A stretch of DNA of 8,495 nucleotides, taken from contig WGDF01000269.1 of NCBI GenBank assembly GCA_015493405.1, positions 1 to 8,495 on the forward strand, in the 5' to 3' direction. Shown piece after piece: positions 1-5,631 of this stretch. A program made the translations under genes and the position numbers. The notes under the pieces are model-generated. The model worked only from the letters and a program-made list of their open reading frames with translations. It searched no databases and was not told where the DNA came from. This stretch comes from Flavobacteriaceae bacterium (GTDB taxonomy: Bacteria > Bacteroidota > Bacteroidia > Flavobacteriales > Flavobacteriaceae). How positions within the stretch are numbered: the stretch's first letter is position 1; each line of letters opens with the position of its first letter.

Positions 1-458
1 CTGTAATGTAAGCGATAAGCAATTTCAGAAAAATTTAATTCATCATAATCAATGAGTTCTTTGACTTTTTCTATTTTTTGAAGAATAATGTATTTTTCAA
101 TAGTCAGGCCTTCAGTTTTAGAAAACTTTTTTGAAATATGAGCGTAATCCACACCCAATTTATGGCTTAAATAATCCGAATAATTGATTTTGTCGGGTTC
201 TGTTTGATAATGAATTTTTTCAATCAGCAAGGCTTTGACTTGTTCGGTTAGGGTTTTATCTTTGTCTTCGACTAAGGAAAAGCCTATTTGCAGCAAAGCC
301 TTGTTTAATTCTTGCTTGTCAAAAGGCGTGTCTGTAATTGTTACTTTGCCTAAATCAATAGCAACTATGGGTATTTGCATATTATTTAAGGTTTGCCGGA
401 CTGCTGTAATGCAACGGTCGCAAACCATATTTTTAATATGAAGTGTTTTGGTTTCCAT
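1..458 (-). CDS. AraC-family regulator with N-terminal HMA-like CxxC domain (3' end outside window)
   Basis: Reading leftwards from an ATG at 456-458 gives 152 residues with no stop before the window edge, so the C-terminus is missing. Residues 1-65 resemble a short heavy-metal-associated (HMA, ferredoxin-like) domain, with the motif MVCDRC (C13, C16) able to bind a soft metal ion. Residues 92-152 match the AraC/XylS DNA-binding domain: a first helix-turn-helix around YLSHKLGVDYAHISKKF, a linker helix at 118-136, and the start of the second helix-turn-helix at FSEIAYRLHY. Proteins of this architecture in Bacteroidota are usually under 200 residues, so roughly 35 residues are probably missing. 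It lies 35 bases downstream of a secreted-protein gene and a CDF transporter, which suggests a metal-responsive regulator of that cluster. The family is secure; the inducing metal is not known. Confidence 0.85.
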   Translation of the reverse strand, partial: METKTLHIKNMVCDRCITAVRQTLNNMQIPIVAIDLGKVTITDTPFDKQELNKALLQIGFSLVEDKDKTLTEQVKALLIEKIHYQTEPDKINYSDYLSHKLGVDYAHISKKFSKTEGLTIEKYIILQKIEKVKELIDYDELNFSEIAYRLHY

Positions 459-469
459 AAATGAATACC

Positions 470-477
470 CAAAGGTA
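470..477 (-). promoter_or_regulatory. Possible -7 promoter box (TACCTTTG) for the AraC-type gene
   Basis: On the minus strand the sequence TACCTTTG fits the Bacteroidota -7 consensus TAnnTTTG and ends 11 bases before the ATG at 458, implying a leader of only a few bases. No TTTG is seen at the expected -33 position. The regulator could therefore be transcribed separately from the upstream genes. Confidence 0.4.
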
Positions 478-493
478 AGAATTTTGTCATAAT

Positions 494-970
494 CTATGCC
501 TTTTTTAACAAGACATTTAAAGGAATAAACACCCCTATTTTTAAACCTAATTTAAATTCTTGAGTTGGTGTAAAGGCAAAAATAAACAAATTGCCAATGG
601 GGCTTAATTTGAAATTTAATCCCGATTGTATAAAGAATTTTTGATGGCTCAGATTATATGCTTCGGCTATTACCCAAGAAACCGGTAATTTATGTTTGAA
701 ATCAAGAAACCAATACTCGTTAAAATTATAGACGGCATTAACGCCTGCAGTGTAACCGAGGGAGGTATAGAATTTCCCGTTAAACAGCGTGCCTAATTCG
801 GCGTGTAATAATGTTTTTTGCACAACTTGACCTTCCAAATCATAAATCAGAAGTGGATTAACCCGAACACCGGCCATTATTTTGTAAGATGTTTTACCGG
901 TTTGTCCGGAAGCCTGAAAAGCTATGGTTAAAATAATTATGCAACTGATTTTTTGTAATATGTTTTTCAT
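494..970 (-). CDS. Small secreted, probably outer-membrane, protein of unknown function
   Basis: The gene encodes 158 residues. Residues 1-22 form a clear signal peptide: a lysine-containing start, the hydrophobic run CIIILTIAF, then a likely signal peptidase I site after QASG. There is no lipobox cysteine. The mature part has alternating polar and hydrophobic stretches rich in aromatic residues and glycine (for example FYTSLGYTAGVNAVYNF and FFIQSGLNFKLSP), as in beta-strands of small outer-membrane barrels. The protein ends in KKA rather than a terminal aromatic residue. I do not recognise a named family. The gene lies 32 bases after the CDF transporter and 35 bases before the AraC-type gene on the same strand, so it is probably in their operon and may act in metal handling at the cell surface; that role is inferred from context only. 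Confidence 0.75.
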   Translation of the reverse strand: MKNILQKISCIIILTIAFQASGQTGKTSYKIMAGVRVNPLLIYDLEGQVVQKTLLHAELGTLFNGKFYTSLGYTAGVNAVYNFNEYWFLDFKHKLPVSWVIAEAYNLSHQKFFIQSGLNFKLSPIGNLFIFAFTPTQEFKLGLKIGVFIPLNVLLKKA

Positions 971-1002
971 TTTAGATTATTTTTTTGTGAATTGCTATTT
1001 AG

Positions 1003-1797
1003 TTATTTTGATAATTTTATAATTCTGAAAGCCCCTTGGACGACTAAAATAAAGATTAAAGTTCCAATGATTAAATCGGGATATTTTGAATGTGTTTGCA
1101 TGACCATCCAACCTGCTATAATGACGCCTAAATTGATTAAAATATCATTGGAAGTAAAAATCATAGAGGCTTTCATATGCGCTTCATCACTTTTGGCTTT
1201 CTGTAGTAATATCAAACTGATAGCATTGGCTACCAAAGCAAAAGTTGCAATAATCATCATTATTTTATAATCCGGAATCTCATTTTGGTTGAAAAATCTG
1301 CGGATGATTGTCAACAATCCTAATCCTGCCAAAAATAATTGGAAATAGCCACTGATGTAAGCCACACGTTTTTGCCGGAAAATGCTTGCTCCGACAGCCC
1401 ACAGACTCAAAATATACACAATTGCATCTCCCAGCATATCTAAAGAGTCGGCAATTAGCCCCATTGATTTTGCTATAATACCGGTCATCATTTCAAGGAT
1501 AAAGAAGACAAAATTCAGACCTAAGACCCACCAAAGAATGCGACGTTGTTGCCAGTGTGTTTCTATTTCAAAATTTTGCTCGTTTATTTGGGTACTGATT
1601 TTTTGAGCCCCGAAATTGAGTGATTGGAGGGCTGTTTCGATTTCCGGCAAATTTTGGGTGTGATAGACCTCCAATTCTCTGCGGTTTAAATCAAATTTTA
1701 AATGTATGATGTCCGGTATAGTTTTTAGTTTCATACGGATGAGCTGCTCTTCGGTAGGGCAGTCCATTTTAGGAATTTTATAATGAGAATGATACAT
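1003..1797 (-). CDS. Cation diffusion facilitator (CDF) transporter with N-terminal HMA-like domain
   Basis: This 264-residue inner-membrane protein probably exports a divalent or soft metal ion in exchange for protons. Residues 1-75 form a degenerate HMA-like domain with one cysteine in KMDCPTEE (C13). The CDF membrane domain follows, with helices near 87-107, 112-135, 148-165, 178-199, 212-231 and 241-259. Helix 2 carries SMGLIADSLDMLGDA, giving D120 and D124 at the positions that match the two helix-2 metal ligands of E. coli YiiP. In helix 5, FTSND supplies D218, but the position usually held by histidine appears to be F214, so the transport site differs from the classic zinc site. There is no long C-terminal cytoplasmic domain, which many CDF proteins have. 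It is flanked by a Fur-type and an AraC-type metal regulator. The family is secure; the metal is unknown. Confidence 0.88.
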   Translation of the reverse strand: MYHSHYKIPKMDCPTEEQLIRMKLKTIPDIIHLKFDLNRRELEVYHTQNLPEIETALQSLNFGAQKISTQINEQNFEIETHWQQRRILWWVLGLNFVFFILEMMTGIIAKSMGLIADSLDMLGDAIVYILSLWAVGASIFRQKRVAYISGYFQLFLAGLGLLTIIRRFFNQNEIPDYKIMMIIATFALVANAISLILLQKAKSDEAHMKASMIFTSNDILINLGVIIAGWMVMQTHSKYPDLIIGTLIFILVVQGAFRIIKLSK

Positions 1798-1826
1798 ACA
1801 GCATTAGTTTTATATGGAGTGTCAAT

Positions 1827-1834
1827 CAAATATA
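1827..1834 (-). promoter_or_regulatory. Possible -7 promoter box (TATATTTG) close to the CDF transporter gene
   Basis: The minus strand reads TATATTTG, an exact TAnnTTTG match, 29 bases upstream of the CDF start codon. It would give a leader of about 20 bases. No -33 TTTG is visible at 19 bases spacing, so this is a moderate call. Confidence 0.4.
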
Positions 1835-1966
1835 GGATTGCCATATTAAGTGGGCTTTTTTTTCCGGTTCCAATATGAATCACATATAACTTGGCGATGC
1901 TAAAAATTATAGGCTTTATTCCGGACAAAAATAAAATTCAGACACATTCAGTCCTTTGCTTAAATA

Positions 1967-1981
1967 TTTAGATCATCTAAA
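1967..1981. promoter_or_regulatory. 15-bp perfect palindrome, Fur-box-like (7-1-7)
   Basis: TTTAGATCATCTAAA is a perfect inverted repeat of two 7-bp halves around one central base. This is the 7-1-7 geometry of operators for the Fur/PerR/Zur family, and its AT-rich halves resemble the PerR box in layout. It lies about 55 bases beyond the 3' end of the Fur-family gene, and about 17 bases downstream, in the direction of transcription, of the TAACTTTG box. A Fur-type dimer bound here could block transcription into the CDF gene. Binding is inferred from geometry and location. Confidence 0.5.
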
Positions 1982-1997
1982 CTTGATTTGACACCCG

Positions 1998-2005
1998 CAA
2001 AGTTA
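1998..2005 (-). promoter_or_regulatory. Possible -7 promoter box (TAACTTTG) between two palindromes
   Basis: TAACTTTG on the minus strand matches TAnnTTTG. Transcription from it would enter the CDF gene after a leader of roughly 190 bases. It sits between the palindromes at 1967-1981 and 2018-2032, the arrangement expected of a repressible promoter. No TTTG lies at 19 bases spacing; the -33 region is instead close to the second palindrome. Confidence 0.4.
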
Positions 2006-2017
2006 ATGCGAAATGTC

Positions 2018-2032
2018 TGCAACCCGGTTGCA
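2018..2032. promoter_or_regulatory. 15-bp perfect palindrome TGCAACC-C-GGTTGCA (7-1-7)
   Basis: TGCAACC and GGTTGCA form a perfect inverted repeat around one base, starting 3 bases past the stop codon of the Fur-family gene. It would lie roughly at -26 to -40 relative to a start site driven by the TAACTTTG box, overlapping the -33 region. A single-base centre makes a stable RNA hairpin less likely, and no T-run follows on the minus strand, so an operator is a better reading than a terminator. The bound protein is unknown; the Fur-family product encoded next door is the obvious candidate. Confidence 0.5.
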
Positions 2033-2035
2033 AAG

Positions 2036-2449
2036 TCAGGCCTTGCAATTTGGGCAAATACCTTTAATTACAAAGTTGGCACTAATGACTTGGTATTTTT
2101 CGGGTAATTGTGGAATCTGGATGGGATAGTCGTGCAAACAATATGTATGTTGACATTTAAGGCAAAGAAAGTGAAAATGCAGGTGGTGCGGTTCACAAGT
2201 GCAATTTTCTTCACATACGGCATAACGCAATGAGCCGCTTCCATCTTCAATGGCGTGGATGAGATAGTGCGCCTGAAAAGTTTGTAAAGTTCGATAAATA
2301 GTGGATTTATCGACTTTATCAAATTTTTCTTCGAGTTCCCGTAAACTTAGAGCTGAGGGCTCTTGTAATAACAAATTTAAAACCAATTGGCGCATGGGAG
2401 TTGGCTTGATTTGTTTGGCTTCTAATTTTTTATTGATTTCAGACTGCAT
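2036..2449 (-). CDS. Fur-family metal-responsive transcriptional regulator
   Basis: The gene encodes 137 residues, the normal length for Fur/Zur/PerR. Residues 1-75 are the winged-helix DNA-binding domain, with the recognition-helix motif DKSTIYRTLQTF (about 47-58). Residues 76-137 form the metal-binding and dimerisation domain. It has the histidine-rich stretch HHLHFHF (H88, H89, H91, H93) and two structural-zinc cysteine pairs, CLKC (C96, C99) and CPNC (C132, C135). An additional cluster C79/C83/C85 precedes the histidines. The start codon overlaps the stop of the epimerase gene by one base (TAATG), which favours translational coupling. The downstream CDF transporter and the 7-1-7 palindromes just past its stop suggest it controls metal efflux genes. 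Subfamily (zinc-type, iron-type or peroxide-type) cannot be settled from sequence; a zinc-type role seems most likely from the CDF neighbour. Confidence 0.9.
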   Translation of the reverse strand: MQSEINKKLEAKQIKPTPMRQLVLNLLLQEPSALSLRELEEKFDKVDKSTIYRTLQTFQAHYLIHAIEDGSGSLRYAVCEENCTCEPHHLHFHFLCLKCQHTYCLHDYPIQIPQLPEKYQVISANFVIKGICPNCKA

Positions 2450-2853
2450 TATTTGTTTTTTTCTTGGCAGATTTCCACTAAAATGCCACCGGTTGATTTG
2501 GGGTGTATAAAAGCGACTTGTTTGTTGTCTGCTCCGGCTTTAGCTTGGTCGTTGATCAAGATAAAACCTTCTTCTTTAAGAGTTTTAATTTGAAGGTCAA
2601 TATCCGCCACTTCAAAAGCAATATGATGCATGCCTTCACCTTTTTTATTGAGAAATTTCTGGATGGGACTATCGGGACGCGTTGGCGCTAACAATTCAAT
2701 TTTACTAGCACCAATTTTAAAAAAAGAGGTAATCACGCCTTCACTTTCGACACTTTCGCGCTTATAAGGCAAGGTGTTTAATAATTTGCCGAAACGTTTT
2801 TCAGCTTCATCCAAATTTTTAACTGCAATACCAATATGTTCAATTTTTTGCAT
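2449..2853 (-). CDS. mce: Methylmalonyl-CoA epimerase
   Basis: This 134-residue vicinal-oxygen-chelate (glyoxalase-like) enzyme interconverts the (S) and (R) epimers of methylmalonyl-CoA, linking propionyl-CoA metabolism to succinyl-CoA. It starts MQKIEHIGIAV, typical of the family. Likely metal ligands are H6, E53 (in KIELLAP), H76 or H77 (in GEGMHHIAFEV) and E127 (in GGILVEICQ). The conserved FIHPKSTGG segment precedes the last ligand. The reading frame stays open to an ATG 90 bases further upstream, at 2941-2943. That would add 30 residues unlike the family, so the start at 2853 is preferred. The stop overlaps the start of the Fur-family gene, making a two-gene unit of metabolic enzyme and metal regulator. 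A divergent patatin-like gene begins 139 bases away. Confidence 0.93.
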   Translation of the reverse strand: MQKIEHIGIAVKNLDEAEKRFGKLLNTLPYKRESVESEGVITSFFKIGASKIELLAPTRPDSPIQKFLNKKGEGMHHIAFEVADIDLQIKTLKEEGFILINDQAKAGADNKQVAFIHPKSTGGILVEICQEKNK

Positions 2854-2869
2854 AAAAAATATTTTAAGG

Positions 2870-2877
2870 TAAAGATA
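2870..2877 (-). promoter_or_regulatory. Weak -7-like box (TATCTTTA) upstream of mce
   Basis: The minus strand reads TATCTTTA, one base off TAnnTTTG, 16 bases before the preferred epimerase start. Its position supports the shorter start at 2853, because a transcript starting here would lack the upstream ATG. No -33 box is evident. Confidence 0.25.
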
Positions 2878-2992
2878 AGGATATTCTTTAAAAGAACTTT
2901 TTATAAGCTCAGGAAACCGTTGCTTTTGTAATGAATGGGCCATATTTACGACTGATATAGAAGAGACTTGGTACTAATTTAAATTATTTTTT

Positions 2993-3913
2993 ATGAAAGC
3001 ATTGGTTATTTCAGGAGGCGGAAGCAAAGGAGCCTTTGCTGGAGGAGTCGCAGAATATTTAACTTTGAAACAAAAGCAACATTATGAGATTTATGCCGGA
3101 AGTTCCGTAGGAGCTTTAGTGGTCAGTCAGGTAGCCTTACATAAATTAAAGGAACTGAAAATCGTTTTTGAATCTATTTCCAATAAGGATGTGTTTAATA
3201 TTTTTCCGTTTAGAGTAAAAAAGCGACGAGATAAAATTCATTTAGCCATAAATCATATCAATACAATTAAAGCCTTTATTAAAGGAAGTGCAAGTTTTGG
3301 TGAAAGTAAAAATTTAAGAAAACTAATTCAAAAAATGCTTACTAAAAATGAGTTTGAAACTATTCTTAAAAACACCGATTTAATTATTGCTGTTTCTAAT
3401 CTCACTAAACATAAAGTAGAATATATTGAAGCAAAACAATGTTCCTATGAAGATTTTTGCGATTGGATTTGGGCTTCTGCAAATGTCGCGCCTTTTATGA
3501 GTCTGTTAACCAAAAACAATTGTCAGTACGCTGATGGCGGTTTCGGGATTTACTTGCCGGTTTTAAGAGCTATTGAATTGGGGGCTACAGATGTTGATGC
3601 TATTATCTTAAATAAACAAGACAAAAATAATATCGATTTTTATCACAATCCGTTCCAGACCTTGATGGGTGTTTTTCAATTTATGTCTAATCAAATAGAA
3701 ATAAAAGATCTTTTAATCGGAAAGATGAAAGGAAAACAATCTCAAATTGATATCAGATTATGGTTTCCTCCGGTTGAACTGACACAGCATTCCATATATT
3801 TCGATGCCGCGCAAATGAAAAAATGGTGGCAAATGGGGTATGAATTGGCTAAAGTAAATCGGCCACTTTGTTATTGTTTTTTACCTGACGGCAAAATTAT
3901 TCCTATGAACTGA
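2993..3913 (+). CDS. Patatin-like phospholipase family protein
   Basis: The protein has 306 residues and no signal peptide, so it is probably cytoplasmic or peripheral at the inner membrane. Family hallmarks are present in order: the glycine-rich oxyanion-hole loop SGGGSKGAF (residues 7-15), the nucleophile elbow GSSVG (36-40, catalytic S38), and the second dyad residue in ADGGFG (D181). The family hydrolyses acyl esters of phospholipids or other lipids through a Ser-Asp dyad; the actual substrate is not shown. The C-terminal third (about 206-306) has no motif I recognise. It is divergent from mce across 139 bases and in the same orientation as rbfA, 98 bases downstream. I see no convincing promoter box or terminator for it. 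Motifs are intact, so it should be active. Confidence 0.9.
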   Translation: MKALVISGGGSKGAFAGGVAEYLTLKQKQHYEIYAGSSVGALVVSQVALHKLKELKIVFESISNKDVFNIFPFRVKKRRDKIHLAINHINTIKAFIKGSASFGESKNLRKLIQKMLTKNEFETILKNTDLIIAVSNLTKHKVEYIEAKQCSYEDFCDWIWASANVAPFMSLLTKNNCQYADGGFGIYLPVLRAIELGATDVDAIILNKQDKNNIDFYHNPFQTLMGVFQFMSNQIEIKDLLIGKMKGKQSQIDIRLWFPPVELTQHSIYFDAAQMKKWWQMGYELAKVNRPLCYCFLPDGKIIPMN

Positions 3914-3999
3914 TAGTATCTTTATGTTGTTAATTTTACAGTTTGAATTCATTTTTTGCTTCTCATCAAAGTTAAGTTATAATTTATGTATTAAATACT

Positions 4000-4007
4000 T
4001 ATCTTTG
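4000..4007 (+). promoter_or_regulatory. -7 promoter box (TATCTTTG) directly upstream of rbfA
   Basis: TATCTTTG is an exact TAnnTTTG match ending only 4 bases before the rbfA ATG at 4012. Transcription would then start at or within a few bases of the start codon, giving a leaderless or nearly leaderless mRNA. No clear -33 TTTG is present. If this box is used, rbfA is not dependent on the patatin-like gene for transcription. Confidence 0.45.
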
Positions 4008-4011
4008 CCAT

Positions 4012-4371
4012 ATGGAAACAACGAGACAAAAACGAATTGCCAAAATTATACAAATGGATTTGGCAGAGATTTTACAAGGTGAAGTGCGCAAAGGGGGCAT
4101 TAAAAATTTGATTATAACCGTATCTAAGGTTAAAGTAACGCCCGATTTGAATTTGGCCAAAGTTTATGTGAGTATTTTTCCGTCAGATAAAGCTGAAGAG
4201 ATTGTCAAAGCTTTACAGAGCCAAGCCAAATTAATCAAGCACGAAGAGGCCCAACGGGTGAAGCATCAACTGCGTAAAATGCCTGACTTAATTTTTTATC
4301 GCGATGATTCTTTAGATTATATAGATAAGATTGATAAGGAACTCAAAAATGGATCCAATCCGATTGATTAA
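4012..4371 (+). CDS. rbfA: Ribosome-binding factor A
   Basis: The 119-residue protein matches RbfA in length and layout. RbfA is a single KH-like domain protein that binds the 30S subunit and assists maturation of the 16S rRNA 5' end, notably in the cold. The sequence begins with the typical helix (TTRQKRIAKIIQMDLAEIL), then the strand pair around ITVSKVKVTPDLNLAKVYVSIF (35-56), a helix containing LIKHEEAQRVKHQLR, and the terminal DDSLDYIDKIDKEL segment. The ATG at 4012 is the first in frame and directly follows a promoter-like box. The next gene begins 12 bases after the stop, so the two are very likely co-transcribed. Confidence 0.93.
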   Translation: METTRQKRIAKIIQMDLAEILQGEVRKGGIKNLIITVSKVKVTPDLNLAKVYVSIFPSDKAEEIVKALQSQAKLIKHEEAQRVKHQLRKMPDLIFYRDDSLDYIDKIDKELKNGSNPID

Positions 4372-4383
4372 ATACGGACGGTT

Positions 4384-5574
4384 TTGAATTATATCCGCTA
4401 CATTTCCAAAAGATATTTGTTTTCAAAAAGTGGTCATAACGCCATTAATATTATTGTCAAAATTGCCTCCTTTGGCGTATTAATTGTATCTGCAGCTTTT
4501 ATCATAGTGCTGTCCGGTTTTTCCGGTATTCGGACGTTTAATCTTAATTTGATTAAGATGACCGATCCGGATCTCAAAATAAGCCCCAAAAAAGGCAAAA
4601 CTTTCCGTTTTACCAAAGATTTATCGGATTTTTTAAATAAAGATAAAGCGGTATCAAACTTTAGTCAAGTCGTTGAAGAAAAGGTATTTATAAACTATCA
4701 TGACAAGCAAAAGATTGCTAAAATTAAAGGTGTTGACAGCAATTATTACAAAGTGATTGATTTAGATTCTACTTTGATTGCCGGACATTTACCAACGCCC
4801 GCAACCAATGAATTGATTATGGGCGTATCTTTAGCCAATGACTTATCTTTTATGTTGTCTAATAATTTGGAAATGCTGCAACTTTTGGTGCCTAAACCGG
4901 GGAAAGGCTTTATCACGGATCCGCGCAAGGCATTTACATCTAAGTATTTTATGCCGACAGGCATTTATCAGACGACGCCCGACCACGATCAAGTTTATCT
5001 TTATACAACTTTGCCGGCAGCGCAAGAATTATTGAACTATCGCCCCAAACAAATTTCATCTATCGAAATAAAAGCCATTGATCCTCTACAAATTGAACCT
5101 TTGCAGGAACGTCTTAAAAAACACTTCGGTAAAGATTTGAAAATCCGGAGTCGAGAACAACTGAACAAACTTTTGTATAAGATGCTCAATACCGAAAACT
5201 TGATGGTCTATTTTATTTTTGCTTTGATTTTGCTTTTGGCATTGTTCAATATTGTCGGGACTGTAATTATGATTATTATCGATAAAAAAGAAAATATTCA
5301 GACTTTGCGGGTGTTGGGTTTAAACCGTTCTGAAATTAAGAAAATATTTATGTTTCAAGGTTTTGGCATGACGGTTTTAAGTGGCTTGGCCGGTCTTGTT
5401 TTAGGATTGATTTTAATCGGATTTCAAAAGCTGCATCCATTCTTATATATTCCGCAAACCAATATGCATTATCCGGTTGAATTTCATTGGACTAATATTT
5501 TATGGGTTTTATTGACTATTGTATTTATGGGAAGTTTTGCTACTTTGATTGGCGTTTCTCGTATTGAAAAATAG
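4384..5574 (+). CDS. FtsX/LolE-type ABC transporter permease, TTG start
   Basis: This 396-residue inner-membrane protein has the MacB/FtsX permease plan: one helix near 27-45, a large extracytoplasmic domain (about 46-270), then three helices near 275-298, 327-347 and 371-389. The loop KKENIQTLRVLGLNRSEIKKIF (301-322) is the cytoplasmic coupling segment typical of LolC/LolE. Such permeases, with a LolD-type ATPase, extract lipoproteins or transmit conformational change across the envelope. The start must be TTG at 4384: the in-frame rbfA stop at 4369-4371 closes the frame upstream, and the first in-frame ATG would delete helix 1. No LolD-type ATPase is adjacent; the next ATPase gene has its own ABC-2 permease. 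The family is secure; assignment to lipoprotein release is likely but not proven. Confidence 0.88.
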   Translation: MNYIRYISKRYLFSKSGHNAINIIVKIASFGVLIVSAAFIIVLSGFSGIRTFNLNLIKMTDPDLKISPKKGKTFRFTKDLSDFLNKDKAVSNFSQVVEEKVFINYHDKQKIAKIKGVDSNYYKVIDLDSTLIAGHLPTPATNELIMGVSLANDLSFMLSNNLEMLQLLVPKPGKGFITDPRKAFTSKYFMPTGIYQTTPDHDQVYLYTTLPAAQELLNYRPKQISSIEIKAIDPLQIEPLQERLKKHFGKDLKIRSREQLNKLLYKMLNTENLMVYFIFALILLLALFNIVGTVIMIIIDKKENIQTLRVLGLNRSEIKKIFMFQGFGMTVLSGLAGLVLGLILIGFQKLHPFLYIPQTNMHYPVEFHWTNILWVLLTIVFMGSFATLIGVSRIEK

Positions 5575-5631
5575 TTTTTGTAACATTTATCCCAAAAACT
5601 CGTTTTAAAGAACATAAAATCCACATTCTTT

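Noticed and set aside
971..985. TTTAGAT half-site just upstream of the secreted-protein start, matching one half of the palindrome at 1967-1981
   Set aside because: The other half is poorly matched and the surrounding sequence is T-rich, so it does not qualify as an operator.
992..1270. Plus-strand frame opposite the CDF gene
   Set aside because: It is antisense to a well-supported transporter gene and encodes nothing recognisable.
1731..1928. A 65-codon minus-strand frame starting at TTG between the Fur-type and CDF genes
   Set aside because: It overlaps the start of the CDF gene out of frame, has no recognisable domain and begins with a rare codon in AT-rich intergenic DNA. It is most likely a chance frame.
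2884..2896. TTCTTT-A-AAAGAA palindrome between mce and the patatin-like gene
   Set aside because: It is low-complexity A/T sequence with little information and no clear link to a promoter box, so chance is a sufficient explanation.
2854..2943. N-terminal extension of the epimerase to an ATG at 2941-2943
   Set aside because: The extra 30 residues do not resemble the family, whose start is MxxIxHIGIAV-like, and a weak promoter-like box lies inside the extension.
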